The notes: a model not told the origin generated them from the sequence alone. A stretch of 64,000 bases of DNA from an uncultured Clostridia bacterium (GCA_937892525.1 CALAEV010000006.1:24407-88406); one strand, 5' to 3'; positions 49,338-58,773 are shown, numbered from the stretch's first letter. Program-made: numbers and translations.

Positions 49338-51287
49338 ATGATTAAAGTAACACTTAAAGGCGACGTAATTAAAGAATACGAAGCTGGTACATCTATTGCA
49401 GAGATTGCTAAATCTATTGGTATGGGTTTATACAAATCTGCTTGTGGTGGTAAAATCAACGGAAATTACTGCGATTTAAGAACTGCAGTCAATGAAGACT
49501 GCGCTCTTGAAATCGTTACATTTGATGAAATTGAGGGTAAAAAGACTTTTTGGCACACTGCTTCTCACATTATGGCACAGGCAGTTAAACGTATTTACCC
49601 TGATGTAAAACTCGCTATTGGTCCATCGGTTGACAATGGTTTCTATTATGATTTTGATTCAGAGGTTTCTTTTACTCCTGAAATTCTCCAGCAAATCGAA
49701 GCAGAAATGAAGAAAATTGTTAAAGAGGATTTACCTCTTGAAAAATTCGAACTCTCTCCTGCTGATGCACTCAAAATGATGGAAGAAAAAGGCGAAATTT
49801 ACAAGGTTGAACTTATCAACGAACATGCTGACAAGGGCGAGCCAATTTCATTCTACAAGCAAGGCGAATTCACAGAACTTTGCGCAGGTCCTCATCTTAT
49901 GTCAACAGGTAGTGTTAAGGCATTCAAACTTACATCTTGCACAGGTGCTTACTGGAGAGGTAACGAAAAGAACAAGATGCTCCAGAGAATTTACGCAACT
50001 GCATTCCCAAAGCAGTCTGCACTTGACGAGCATTTAGCAATGCTTGAAGAAGCAAAGAAACGCGACCACAATAAACTTGGCCGTGAACTTGAACTCTTTA
50101 CAACAAGTGAGTTAATCGGTCAGGGACTTCCAATTATGCTCCCTAAAGGTGCAAGAATTATTCAGACTCTTCAACGTTGGGTAGAAGACGAAGAACAAAA
50201 GAGAGGTTGGTTGCTTACAAAGACACCATTTATGGCAAAAAGTGACCTTTACAAAGTTTCAGGTCACTGGGACCACTATCTTGATGGTATGTTTGTGCTT
50301 GGCGACCCTGCTAAAGAGGAAGAAGGCGAAGAAGTTTTTGCACTTCGTCCAATGACTTGTCCATTCCAATACCAAGCATATCTCAACCGTCCTCGTTCGT
50401 ACAGAGATTTACCACTTCGTTACAACGAAACATCAACTCTTTTCAGAAACGAAGCATCAGGCGAAATGCACGGTCTTATTCGTGTTCGTCAGTTCACAAT
50501 TTCAGAAGGCCACCTTATGTGTACTCCTGAACAACTTGAAGAAGAATTCAAGGGTTGTCTTGAACTTGCTAACTATATGCTCCAGACACTTGGTCTTTAT
50601 GAAGATGTTTCTTTCCGTTTCTCACAATGGGACCCAAATAACAAGGAAAAATACATTGGTACTACTGAACAATGGGAAGAAGCTCAAGGTATTATGGGTA
50701 AAATCCTTGACCACCTTGGAATCAAATACTCAATCGGTATTGACGAAGCTGCATTCTACGGTCCAAAACTTGATATTCAGATTAAGAATGTATTCGGTAA
50801 AGAAGATACTCTTATTACAATTCAGGTTGACCAGCTTCTTGCTGAAAAGTTCGGTATGGAATACACAGACAAAGACGGCACAAAGAAAAATCCATATATT
50901 ATTCACAGAACATCAATTGGTTGCTATGAGCGTACACTTGCTCTTCTTATTGAAAAATACGCAGGTGCATTCCCACTTTGGCTTGCTCCTGAACAAGTAA
51001 GAATTCTTCCTATTGCTGACCGTCATCACGACAAGGCTTTTGAAATCAAGCGTGAACTTGAAAAGATGGGTATGCGCGTAACTGTTGACGACAGAAGCGA
51101 AAAGACAGGTTACAAAATCCGTGAATCTCGTCTTCAAAAACTTCCATACTGGGTTATCGTTGGCGACAAAGAAGTTGAAGACGGCTCAGTTTCAGTAAGC
51201 AAACGCGGTCAGGGTGACATTGGTTCAATGAACTTTGACGATTTTGCAGCTATGCTTAAAGAAGAAATTGAGAATAAGGTGAGATAA
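49338..51287 (+). CDS. thrS: Threonyl-tRNA synthetase
   Basis: 649 residues with all domains: TGS (1-62), editing domain (HTASHIMAQA, then CAGPHL), class II catalytic core and C-terminal anticodon-binding domain. It charges tRNA-Thr. The zinc ligands are kept: Cys in RPMTCPFQYQ, His in FTISEGHLMC, His in IIHRTSIGC. The segment after the first ligand is CPFQYQ, not the common CPGH, so this is a divergent bacterial subtype. AAAGGAGATATATTT precedes the ATG. Expression is controlled by the T-box. Confidence 0.97.
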   Translation: MIKVTLKGDVIKEYEAGTSIAEIAKSIGMGLYKSACGGKINGNYCDLRTAVNEDCALEIVTFDEIEGKKTFWHTASHIMAQAVKRIYPDVKLAIGPSVDNGFYYDFDSEVSFTPEILQQIEAEMKKIVKEDLPLEKFELSPADALKMMEEKGEIYKVELINEHADKGEPISFYKQGEFTELCAGPHLMSTGSVKAFKLTSCTGAYWRGNEKNKMLQRIYATAFPKQSALDEHLAMLEEAKKRDHNKLGRELELFTTSELIGQGLPIMLPKGARIIQTLQRWVEDEEQKRGWLLTKTPFMAKSDLYKVSGHWDHYLDGMFVLGDPAKEEEGEEVFALRPMTCPFQYQAYLNRPRSYRDLPLRYNETSTLFRNEASGEMHGLIRVRQFTISEGHLMCTPEQLEEEFKGCLELANYMLQTLGLYEDVSFRFSQWDPNNKEKYIGTTEQWEEAQGIMGKILDHLGIKYSIGIDEAAFYGPKLDIQIKNVFGKEDTLITIQVDQLLAEKFGMEYTDKDGTKKNPYIIHRTSIGCYERTLALLIEKYAGAFPLWLAPEQVRILPIADRHHDKAFEIKRELEKMGMRVTVDDRSEKTGYKIRESRLQKLPYWVIVGDKEVEDGSVSVSKRGQGDIGSMNFDDFAAMLKEEIENKVR

Positions 51288-51288
51288 T

Positions 51289-52896
51289 ATGAGAAATCCA
51301 CTTACCGTAACAGTTATTACCGATACACATTATTATTCTAAAAAGCTTGGCACATCCGGTGAGGCTTATGAAATCGCCAACAACAAAAGTGGCGTTTTAT
51401 TAGCAGAATCACGCGAAATGCTTGAAGCTGCATTCACACAGATTGCAAACGACAAGAGAACTAACATTGTTCTTCTTTCAGGCGACACAACAAGTAATGG
51501 TGACTTTGATTCTCACCATGAATTTATAGAGATGCTTCGTGGTCTTAAAGAAAAAGGCAAGCGTGTTTATGTTCTTACTGCAACTCACGACTATCAATGG
51601 GAAGGTACTCACCACAGATACGAAGGTAGTGAGAGAGTTACTATTCCTGTTGCAAAGCGTGAAGACCTTTTTGATATGTATAAAGAGTTTGGTCCTGACG
51701 AGGCGCTTGCAGTACACGAAGAAAGTATGTCATACATTATTCAATTGCAAGATGGTTATCGTCTTTTTGCCCTTAATGATGACACCAATAGAAACGGCAA
51801 AAGCGGTTTTTCTGACGAATGCTTTGAATGGATTAAAGAGCAGATTGCAGACGCAAAGGCTAATGACCAGTTTATTGTTGCTATGACACACCACCCTCTT
51901 ATTGCCCCCTCCCCTATGTATGAAATCATAGGACATGGCGATATGATGGGTGACTATGACATTCGTCGCGAACAGCTTGCAGATTTAGGCGTTCAATTTA
52001 TGCTTACAGGTCATACTCACGTACACGATATTGACAAGCACGTAAGTCCTAAAGGCAACTATTTCTACGATATTTCTACTGCATCAACAATAGGTTACCC
52101 AGGCACAATCAGAACTGTTGTTTTTGACGCCGATAACAAGGTTGTAAGCACTACAACTGACCTCGTTACAGAGCCTGTTAAGTTTGATACTCACGGCAAG
52201 GATTTGCAGACATATCTTGCAGACCACTTTATTGGCACAATAAGAGATATTATTAAAGCTGCAGGCGAAGATATTGACAAGTTTGCCGACATGGCAACTG
52301 CTATCAGTATTAAGAAGAAAGTTTCATATAAATTTGGTTGGATTTTAAAGCCAATATTCAAATTCTTGAATTCCCTTAAAATCGGTACAGTTGGCAACTG
52401 GACTCGTGCAGAAACCGGTCTTAAAAAAGAAGATTATGCCGATATTAAAGACAAGAGCGTTGTAGATTTTATTGTTGACATTGTACTTAATCTTTTTGGT
52501 GGCAAAAATCTTTACACACCTGACGATAATGAATACAAGATTGCAATAGGTCTTATTAACATTATTGATTCAATTATCAAGGTGTTACATATTCCACTTA
52601 AGAAGCTTGTTAAGGTTTCTGACACGGTTCGTGGAATTATTGAGCCACTTCTTTATAATGACGGAATCCCATCTTATGACGCCATTATGCCGATTATGCC
52701 TGTTTATGAGGGTGATGAGGTTGGTCCTCAACCAGAAAAACCTGCAAAGCCTGACACAGTTAAAGATAGTAAAAAGGGATTACCAATTGTAATACTCTCA
52801 ATACTTTTCATTATCACTTTCTTAATTCCTATTCTTTTACTGTTATTGATTGGATTTATTGTAAATCAGGTAAAATACGGTAAATATCTTAAATAA
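51289..52896 (+). CDS. Calcineurin-like metallophosphoesterase with C-terminal membrane helix
   Basis: 535 residues. Metallophosphoesterase motifs are seen in order: D12-x-H14, GD (65-66) in SGDTTSNGD, THHP and GHTHVHD. The usual GNHD motif is ATHD (98-101), so the Asn that normally bridges the metal site is a threonine. After the catalytic domain (to about 300) come a helical region and one C-terminal membrane helix (about 505-528) with a short basic tail. No N-terminal signal peptide is visible. It starts two bases after the thrS stop codon and is co-transcribed with it. Substrate unknown. Confidence 0.85.
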   Translation: MRNPLTVTVITDTHYYSKKLGTSGEAYEIANNKSGVLLAESREMLEAAFTQIANDKRTNIVLLSGDTTSNGDFDSHHEFIEMLRGLKEKGKRVYVLTATHDYQWEGTHHRYEGSERVTIPVAKREDLFDMYKEFGPDEALAVHEESMSYIIQLQDGYRLFALNDDTNRNGKSGFSDECFEWIKEQIADAKANDQFIVAMTHHPLIAPSPMYEIIGHGDMMGDYDIRREQLADLGVQFMLTGHTHVHDIDKHVSPKGNYFYDISTASTIGYPGTIRTVVFDADNKVVSTTTDLVTEPVKFDTHGKDLQTYLADHFIGTIRDIIKAAGEDIDKFADMATAISIKKKVSYKFGWILKPIFKFLNSLKIGTVGNWTRAETGLKKEDYADIKDKSVVDFIVDIVLNLFGGKNLYTPDDNEYKIAIGLINIIDSIIKVLHIPLKKLVKVSDTVRGIIEPLLYNDGIPSYDAIMPIMPVYEGDEVGPQPEKPAKPDTVKDSKKGLPIVILSILFIITFLIPILLLLLIGFIVNQVKYGKYLK

Positions 52897-52900
52897 TTTT

Positions 52901-52934
52901 AAAGGGGCAACTTTTATCTAGTTGCCTCTTTTCT
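52901..52934 (+). terminator. Terminator of the thrS operon
   Basis: A 10-bp stem (AGGGGCAACT with AGTTGCCTCT, one G-U-type pairing, 7-base loop) followed by TTTT. Confidence 0.85.
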
Positions 52935-52951
52935 ATTTTCCGTTTATTTTA

Positions 52952-52980
52952 TTGACACAAAAATTCAAATATAATATAAT
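52952..52980 (+). promoter_or_regulatory. Sigma-A promoter of the arabinofuranosidase gene
   Basis: A perfect consensus TTGACA, 17 bases, TATAAT, 32 bases before the start codon. Confidence 0.9.
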
Positions 52981-53012
52981 TTACTTATCTAAAAACTTAA
53001 GGGGAAAAGTTT

Positions 53013-55775
53013 ATGAAAAAGAAATTTTTTAATTACTCAAAGGTGTTTATTGCAATAATGCTTGTGCTTACAATGTTTGCATCTTGCACGCCAAAAACTC
53101 CTGATAATTCAGGTGAAAATTCAAATGAAATTGTAGTTGATAACACAAATGCAAATGTGGTTTCTGCTTACAACAAAGAGGGCGCATACACACTTAACAT
53201 TGATGCAGGTGATGAAATTCACGATATAAGCGATTTACTCTTTGGTGCTTTTTTCGAGGACATCAACTTTGCTGCTGACGGTGGACTTTATGCCGAAATG
53301 GTGGCAAATCGTTCATTTGAATTCACTGCAATCGCACAGGACGACGAGCTTTATCGTTGGAACACTGTAAATGATGCACAGATTTCAGTTGAAAGTGATA
53401 AAAAACACTCACTTAACGAAAATAACCCTAACTATCTTGCAATCAATGGCAATACAAATGGTAAATCAGGTATTGAAAACCGCGGATTTCTTGATGGTAT
53501 GAGCATTGTTGAGGGTAAAGATTATAAAGTATCTTTCTATGCAAAATCCCTTGAAAACTATAAGGGTGAAATCACCGTAAATCTTGCAGTTGACGGTAAA
53601 GCAGTTGCAACGGAAACTTTAAACAAAGTTGGTAATAATTGGAGTAAGTTTACCACGACTCTTACTGCAACACAGACTGCTAATAAAGGTGTAACTGTGC
53701 AAGTGCTTATAGATGATGGCGAAGTGTACCTTGATATGATTTCGCTTTTCCCTGTTGATACATACAAAAACCGTGAAAACGGACTTCGCGCAGATATGTG
53801 CAAGCTTTTAGAAGAATTACAGCCTAAATTCTTGCGTTTCCCTGGTGGTTGCGTAATTGAAGGCTACGACATTAATTCTGCATACAGTTGGAAAGATTCT
53901 GTTGCTGTTGGCAAAGACGGACTTCCACTTTATTTCAATGGTCAATATGGTGATGTTGCAGCAAGAAGTCAGGGTGTAAGTCTTTGGACTAACATGGATT
54001 TAACTGACGACCTTTTTCCAAGCTTTTTCTCATACGGATTAGGTTTTTATGAATACTTCCAGCTTGCAGAAGACATAGGTGCTATTGGTGTGCCTGTGCT
54101 TAACTGTGGACTTTACTGTCAGGCTCGTGGCAAAGGTCCTGTTGACATGGAAAGTGACGAGTTTAAACAGTATGTTCAGGATATGCTCGATTTAGTTGAG
54201 TTTTGTCGTGGTGGCGTGAATACAACTTGGGGTAAAGTTCGTGCATCATTAGGTCACCCTGAACCATTTGAACTTAAATACATCTGTATTGGTAACGAAA
54301 ACTGGGGTCAAGATTATTTTGTAAGATATTCGGCATTTCTTGAAGCCTTCAACAAGGCAAAAGCTGAAAATCCAAAGCTTTATGAAGGACTTGAGCTTAT
54401 TTACTCATCAGGTGTTGATGACGGTATAAGTGGTGCAGATTACCTTGCATCTTATGAATACGCACAGAATGAACTTAATAAAATGAACTCAACAAATGCT
54501 CTTGATTTCGCAGGTGCTACTGACCACCATTATTACAATGACCCACAATGGTTCTATGAAAATGCAGATTATTATGACGAAAAGAACTACACAAGAACAG
54601 TTGATACAATGACCGACACAAAATACGGTGGTGCTATCAATGTGTTCCTTGGTGAATACGCGTCTTGGAGTAATACTCTTAATTCTGCACTCAGCGAAGC
54701 AGCATATATGACAGGGCTTGAGCGTAACGGTGACATTGTTACAATGGCTGCCTATGCACCACTTTTCAGTAGTACTACTGCTCGTCATTGGGCACCTGAC
54801 CTTATCTGGTTTAACAATAGTTCATCAATGGGTTCAATCAACTATTATGTTCAGAAATTATTCTCTTTAAATCAGGGTTCAGCAGTGCTTAACCACACAT
54901 TTGAGGGTGCAAAAAAAGAACAGCCAAACCTTAAAGGTGCGGTTGGTGTCGGTACTTGGTACACATCTGCAAAGTTTGACAATGTAGTTGTTAAAGACCT
55001 TAATACTGGTGAAGTTTTAGCAGAAGATACATTTAATCTTTTCTCGAAATCAAACTGGGATTTCGCAAGTGATGGTAAGTGGAAAATCAAAAAAGGTGCT
55101 CTTACAAATACTACAACTGAAATGGCATATTCAAACACAGGTAGTGTAGCATATTTTGGCGAAACAGATTGGGAAAACTACAGTTTCACAGTTGAAGCTA
55201 CAAAGCTTGAGGGTGAAGAAGGCTTTATTATTCCATTCGCAGTTAAAGATGCACAAAATAACTATTTCTGGAACATAGGTGGTTGGGGCAACACAATTTC
55301 TGCTTTACAATGCATTGAAAACGATGCAAAAACCGACAAAATTGTTGGCACAGTTAAAGATTGTGTAATTGAAACAGGTAAAACATATAAAATTACCGTT
55401 GAAGTTTCCGGATACAATGTGAAAGGCTATATTGACGGTGAACTTTACTTTGATTACAACTGTGGCTCTGAAGCAGAGGCAAAGGCTTATACAGTTGTAA
55501 GCAACGACGATAATGGTGATATTATTATTAAACTTGTTAATGTTACAGAAAAAGCAAGTTCAGTTGCAGTTAAAATTGACAACGCATTTGTGCTTGACGA
55601 AGGAATTATAAATCAGGTTGCAGGTGACTCACTTACAAATGATAATATTTTCGGTGCAGACCCTGAGACACATATAACAATGAAAGAGTTTACTCTTAAC
55701 GGCTTCAGTAGCGAATTCAACTACACAATGCCTGCATATTCGGTGACATGTATAAGACTCAAAACTGCGCCATAA
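53013..55775 (+). CDS. Secreted lipoprotein alpha-L-arabinofuranosidase (GH51)
   Basis: 920 residues. A lipoprotein signal peptide ends FASC (Cys about 29). A carbohydrate-binding beta-sandwich follows (about 90-250). The GH51 barrel holds the acid/base Glu in YICIGNENWGQDYF and the nucleophile Glu in NVFLGEYASWSN. A lectin-like domain of about 190 residues (from about 640) is inserted before the C-terminal beta domain ending SVTCIRLKTAP. It releases arabinose side chains from plant arabinoxylan or arabinan at the cell surface. It stands alone between a consensus promoter and a terminator. Confidence 0.93.
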   Translation: MKKKFFNYSKVFIAIMLVLTMFASCTPKTPDNSGENSNEIVVDNTNANVVSAYNKEGAYTLNIDAGDEIHDISDLLFGAFFEDINFAADGGLYAEMVANRSFEFTAIAQDDELYRWNTVNDAQISVESDKKHSLNENNPNYLAINGNTNGKSGIENRGFLDGMSIVEGKDYKVSFYAKSLENYKGEITVNLAVDGKAVATETLNKVGNNWSKFTTTLTATQTANKGVTVQVLIDDGEVYLDMISLFPVDTYKNRENGLRADMCKLLEELQPKFLRFPGGCVIEGYDINSAYSWKDSVAVGKDGLPLYFNGQYGDVAARSQGVSLWTNMDLTDDLFPSFFSYGLGFYEYFQLAEDIGAIGVPVLNCGLYCQARGKGPVDMESDEFKQYVQDMLDLVEFCRGGVNTTWGKVRASLGHPEPFELKYICIGNENWGQDYFVRYSAFLEAFNKAKAENPKLYEGLELIYSSGVDDGISGADYLASYEYAQNELNKMNSTNALDFAGATDHHYYNDPQWFYENADYYDEKNYTRTVDTMTDTKYGGAINVFLGEYASWSNTLNSALSEAAYMTGLERNGDIVTMAAYAPLFSSTTARHWAPDLIWFNNSSSMGSINYYVQKLFSLNQGSAVLNHTFEGAKKEQPNLKGAVGVGTWYTSAKFDNVVVKDLNTGEVLAEDTFNLFSKSNWDFASDGKWKIKKGALTNTTTEMAYSNTGSVAYFGETDWENYSFTVEATKLEGEEGFIIPFAVKDAQNNYFWNIGGWGNTISALQCIENDAKTDKIVGTVKDCVIETGKTYKITVEVSGYNVKGYIDGELYFDYNCGSEAEAKAYTVVSNDDNGDIIIKLVNVTEKASSVAVKIDNAFVLDEGIINQVAGDSLTNDNIFGADPETHITMKEFTLNGFSSEFNYTMPAYSVTCIRLKTAP

Positions 55776-55789
55776 GTAAAATAAAAACA

Positions 55790-55823
55790 AAAAAAGAGTA
55801 CAGAGAGGTCTCTGTACTCTTTT
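55790..55823 (+). terminator. Bidirectional terminator between GH51 gene and upp
   Basis: A 13-bp stem (AAGAGTACAGAGA with TCTCTGTACTCTT, 2-base loop) has T-runs on both strands, serving both convergent genes. Confidence 0.9.
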
Positions 55824-55841
55824 AATTTGCTATGATATATT

Positions 55842-56516
55842 TTATGGCTTTGCTGGTCTTGCAGGTTTGTAACTACAAGTACCACAGATTCTGTCGCCTG
55901 CGTCCCCTGCTGCTGTTACAATATAACCATCTTTATTAAGACCTGTTGGAATATACTGTGCTGCATAGATTTTAACATCAGGGTGCTTTTCATAAAGAAG
56001 TTTTACACCAACATCTGACGCAAAGATACACATAACTTTAATATTTGTGCAACCCTCTTTTTTAAGGTAATCAATTGATGCGTCAACGCTACCACCAGTA
56101 GCAAGTGCTGGGTCAACAATGATTACAGGACCTTTTGTAATATCAACAGGCATTTTGTAATAATAAGTTACAGGCAACAATGTTTTTTCATCTCTGTAAA
56201 GACCGATATGACCTACTTTTGCAGTTGGAGAAAGTCTGCGAAGACCTTCAACCATACCAAGTCCTGCACGAAGAATAGGAACAATTGTGAAATCTTCAGC
56301 AAGTACCGGAGAATCAAAATCTGCAAGAGGTGCTTGAATAGGTACCATTTTTGTTTTAAGGTCTTTAAGCGCTTCATAACCCATAAGCATTGTAAGTTCA
56401 TCAACAATTTCGCAGAATTCCTTTGAACCTGTGTTAATATCGCAAAGATGTGTTACTTTATGAGCAACTAAAGGATGGTCGTTAAAACTTGTTAAGTTTT
56501 TTGTAAAATCTGACAT
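55842..56516 (-). CDS. upp: Uracil phosphoribosyltransferase
   Basis: 224 residues. It converts uracil and PRPP to UMP. The PRPP-binding loop VDPALATGGSVDASI and the uracil-binding end GDAGDRICGT are present, and LRAGLGMVEG matches the family. The C-terminus is some 10 residues longer than usual (CSYKPARPAKP). It is divergent from the TudS-like gene, so the intergenic stretch contains both promoters. Together with the uracil permease downstream it forms a salvage group. Confidence 0.96.
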   Translation of the reverse strand: MSDFTKNLTSFNDHPLVAHKVTHLCDINTGSKEFCEIVDELTMLMGYEALKDLKTKMVPIQAPLADFDSPVLAEDFTIVPILRAGLGMVEGLRRLSPTAKVGHIGLYRDEKTLLPVTYYYKMPVDITKGPVIIVDPALATGGSVDASIDYLKKEGCTNIKVMCIFASDVGVKLLYEKHPDVKIYAAQYIPTGLNKDGYIVTAAGDAGDRICGTCSYKPARPAKP

Positions 56517-56593
56517 AGAAACGCCTCATTTCAATATTCTTATTTCTTATTTATAATATCATATTTGCATATATTTGGCAAGCAATTTATAAA

Positions 56594-56622
56594 TTGACAC
56601 TAAAATTTGCGTATGCTATAAT
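56594..56622 (+). promoter_or_regulatory. Sigma-A promoter of the DUF523 gene
   Basis: TTGACA, 17 bases, TATAAT, 36 bases before the start codon. Confidence 0.85.
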
Positions 56623-56658
56623 TATTTTTGTAAAAATGGTATTTAAGGAGTTATTCTT

Positions 56659-57105
56659 ATGGCTAAAATTATTGTAAGTGGATGCCTTTTAGGTTGCGAT
56701 TGTCGATACAAAGGCGATAACTGTAAGTGCGAAGAATTATTAGAACTAGCAGAAAACCATACGCTCATTCCTGTTTGTCCTGAACAGTTAGGTGGTCTTA
56801 AAACACCTCGTGACCCTGCTGAAATTGTTGGTGACAAAGTTATAAGCAACCACGGTAAAGACGTGACATACGAATACACAAAAGGAGCAGAGATGGCTCT
56901 TTATATCGCGAAAATTAACAATGCAGATGCAGTAGTTTTCAAAGCAAACAGTCCATCTTGTGGTAAAGGTATTATTTATGACGGAACATTTACAGGCAAT
57001 AAGACTGAGGGGAACGGTATTGTTGCGAAAATGTTTTTAGATAATGGCTATTTAGTGTTTACCGAGAATGAAATCGATGAACTCAAAAAAATATTAAAAA
57101 CATAA
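56659..57105 (+). CDS. DUF523 family protein, TudS-like (thiouracil desulfidase type)
   Basis: 148 residues. The family motifs are complete: CLLGCDCRYKG (C9), CPEQLGGLKTPRDPAE (C40) and SPSCGKG (C101). In the characterised member TudS these three cysteines hold a [4Fe-4S] cluster that removes sulfur from 2-thiouracil, giving uracil. Here the gene lies between upp and a uracil permease, which supports a link with uracil. Activity is inferred, since DUF523 is broad. Three additional cysteines occur near the N-terminus (C13, C15 and the NCKC pair). AAGGAG precedes the ATG. Confidence 0.85.
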   Translation: MAKIIVSGCLLGCDCRYKGDNCKCEELLELAENHTLIPVCPEQLGGLKTPRDPAEIVGDKVISNHGKDVTYEYTKGAEMALYIAKINNADAVVFKANSPSCGKGIIYDGTFTGNKTEGNGIVAKMFLDNGYLVFTENEIDELKKILKT

Positions 57106-57127
57106 TTTGAGTTTTTATGAAAATTAT

Positions 57128-57157
57128 TGACAAAAAAACACAATATATGGTATACTA
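57128..57157 (+). promoter_or_regulatory. Sigma-A promoter of the uracil permease gene
   Basis: TTGACA, 18 bases, TATACT, with TATGG before the -10. It is followed by a leader of about 150 bases. Confidence 0.8.
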
Positions 57158-57245
57158 CACAAGATAACTTGACAATATGAATACTTAACGAAAAATATAG
57201 GCAAGATAAGTGTGTAGCGTGTTACATAAAATATCTGTTGCATAT

Positions 57246-57277
57246 AACCTTGTCAATATTGACAAGGTTTTATTTTT
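57246..57277 (+). promoter_or_regulatory. Attenuator in the uracil permease leader
   Basis: An 11-bp stem (AACCTTGTCAA with TTGACAAGGTT) followed by TTATTTTT lies between the promoter and the start codon. An upstream segment CTTGACAATAT (57169-57179) can pair with one arm and could form an antiterminator. The ligand or protein is unknown. Confidence 0.65.
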
Positions 57278-57312
57278 GTTGTCGGGTAAAAATTTTAGGA
57301 GGAGTTGTTTTT

Positions 57313-58722
57313 ATGAAACTCATTTATGATGTCAGCGACCGCCCAGGTTTAAGTAAAACCTTGCTTTTTGCTTTCCAACAGATGATTGCAATTATGGCGG
57401 CAACTTTACTTGTTCCAATGCTTATGTCAGGTTTTGCTATGAGCAATGGTAACACACTTTCTTTTGACCCTGCAGCAGCACTTTTCGGTGCAGGTATTGG
57501 TACACTTTTCTACACATTTGCCACAAAGCGTAAGAGCCCTGTTTTCCTTGGTTCATCTTTCACATTCCTTGGTGCTTATGCAGCAATTATCGGCATGAAC
57601 TACGGCTACTGGGGTGTTATTATCGGTATCACTCTTGCAGGTCTTGTTTACGTTGTTCTTGCAGCTATTATCAAACTTGCAGGTTCAGGTTGGGTTAACA
57701 AACTTATGCCTCCTGTAATTGCAGGTCCTATTGTTACTATTATCGGTCTTTCACTTTCAAGCACAGCTACTGGCTGGATGTCAACAAACGGTGGCCCTGA
57801 CTACAGCCTTGTAACAATTCTTGTTGGTGCAGTTACATTCTTTGCAATTGTTATTGTTTCAGTTAAGGGTTCAAAAAATCTTCGCCTTATTCCTTTCATT
57901 ATCGGTGTTGGTGCAGGTTACATCTTTGCTCTTATTCTTACTCTTATCGGCAACGCTGCTGATATTGCTGCTCTTCAGATTTTAAGCTTTGACTCATTCA
58001 AGGCAGCATTTGACCCATTCACAATTCAATCAATTGTTGATTATCCTAAGTTCACGTTCCTTCAGGCTATGACAGACAAGGTTGATGGTATTCTTCCTAT
58101 TGATGCTACTGCAGTTGGTAACATCGCTATTACATTCGTTCCAATCGCTATTGTTGAACTTGCACAGCATATTGCTGACCACAAGAACCTTGGTTCTCTT
58201 ATCGGCAAAGACCTTATTAAAGAACCTGGCCTTGACAGAACACTTATCGGTGATGGTGTTGGTTCAATCATTGGTGGTTTCTTCGGCGGTGCTGCTAACA
58301 CAACATACGGCGAATCAATCGGTTGTGTTGCTATCACAAAGAATGCATCTGTTATTTCAATCATCACAGCTGGTATTGGTTGTATGATTCTTTCATTCTT
58401 CACACCATTCGTAGCACTTATCAACTCAATTCCTAAGTGCGTAATGGGCGGTGCTTGTGTTGCTCTTTATGGTCTTATTGCTGTATCAGGTCTTTCAATG
58501 CTTAAAGACGTTGACCTTGGCAAGAGCAAGAATCTCTATATTGTAAGTTCAATTCTTGTTATTGGTATTGGTGGTCTTTCACTTAACTTTGGTTTCAACC
58601 CAATTACAAACGGACCACTTGTTCAGGTTACAGCTCTTGCAACAGCTCTTATCTTCGGTATTATTACTAACTTAATCGTTAGCACAGGTAAAGACAGAAG
58701 CGAAGAAGACGACGCTGAATAA
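57313..58722 (+). CDS. Uracil permease (NCS2 / UraA type)
   Basis: 469 residues from the ATG at 57313 with TAGGAGGAGTTG upstream. About 14 membrane helices. Family signatures seen are FLGSSFTFLGAYAAI (substrate loop), FVPIAIVELAQHIADHK with the key Glu, and GGFFGGAANTTYGESIG. NCS2 transporters of this subgroup take up uracil with protons. The proximity of upp and the TudS-like gene agrees. The leader carries an attenuator. Confidence 0.92.
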   Translation: MKLIYDVSDRPGLSKTLLFAFQQMIAIMAATLLVPMLMSGFAMSNGNTLSFDPAAALFGAGIGTLFYTFATKRKSPVFLGSSFTFLGAYAAIIGMNYGYWGVIIGITLAGLVYVVLAAIIKLAGSGWVNKLMPPVIAGPIVTIIGLSLSSTATGWMSTNGGPDYSLVTILVGAVTFFAIVIVSVKGSKNLRLIPFIIGVGAGYIFALILTLIGNAADIAALQILSFDSFKAAFDPFTIQSIVDYPKFTFLQAMTDKVDGILPIDATAVGNIAITFVPIAIVELAQHIADHKNLGSLIGKDLIKEPGLDRTLIGDGVGSIIGGFFGGAANTTYGESIGCVAITKNASVISIITAGIGCMILSFFTPFVALINSIPKCVMGGACVALYGLIAVSGLSMLKDVDLGKSKNLYIVSSILVIGIGGLSLNFGFNPITNGPLVQVTALATALIFGIITNLIVSTGKDRSEEDDAE

Positions 58723-58740
58723 TTGATAATTTGATAATTT

Positions 58741-58773
58741 ATCCCCGTAGTTTATTGCTACGGGGATTTTTTT
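58741..58773 (+). terminator. Terminator of the uracil permease gene
   Basis: A perfect 10-bp stem (ATCCCCGTAG with CTACGGGGAT, 7-base loop) followed by seven T. A TGTGGTAAAAT directly behind it may be the -10 of the next gene. Confidence 0.9.

Noticed and set aside
57158..57312. Purine riboswitch or PyrR site before the uracil permease
   Set aside because: Neither the purine-riboswitch conserved loops nor the PyrR-binding consensus can be found; only an attenuator-type terminator is supported.
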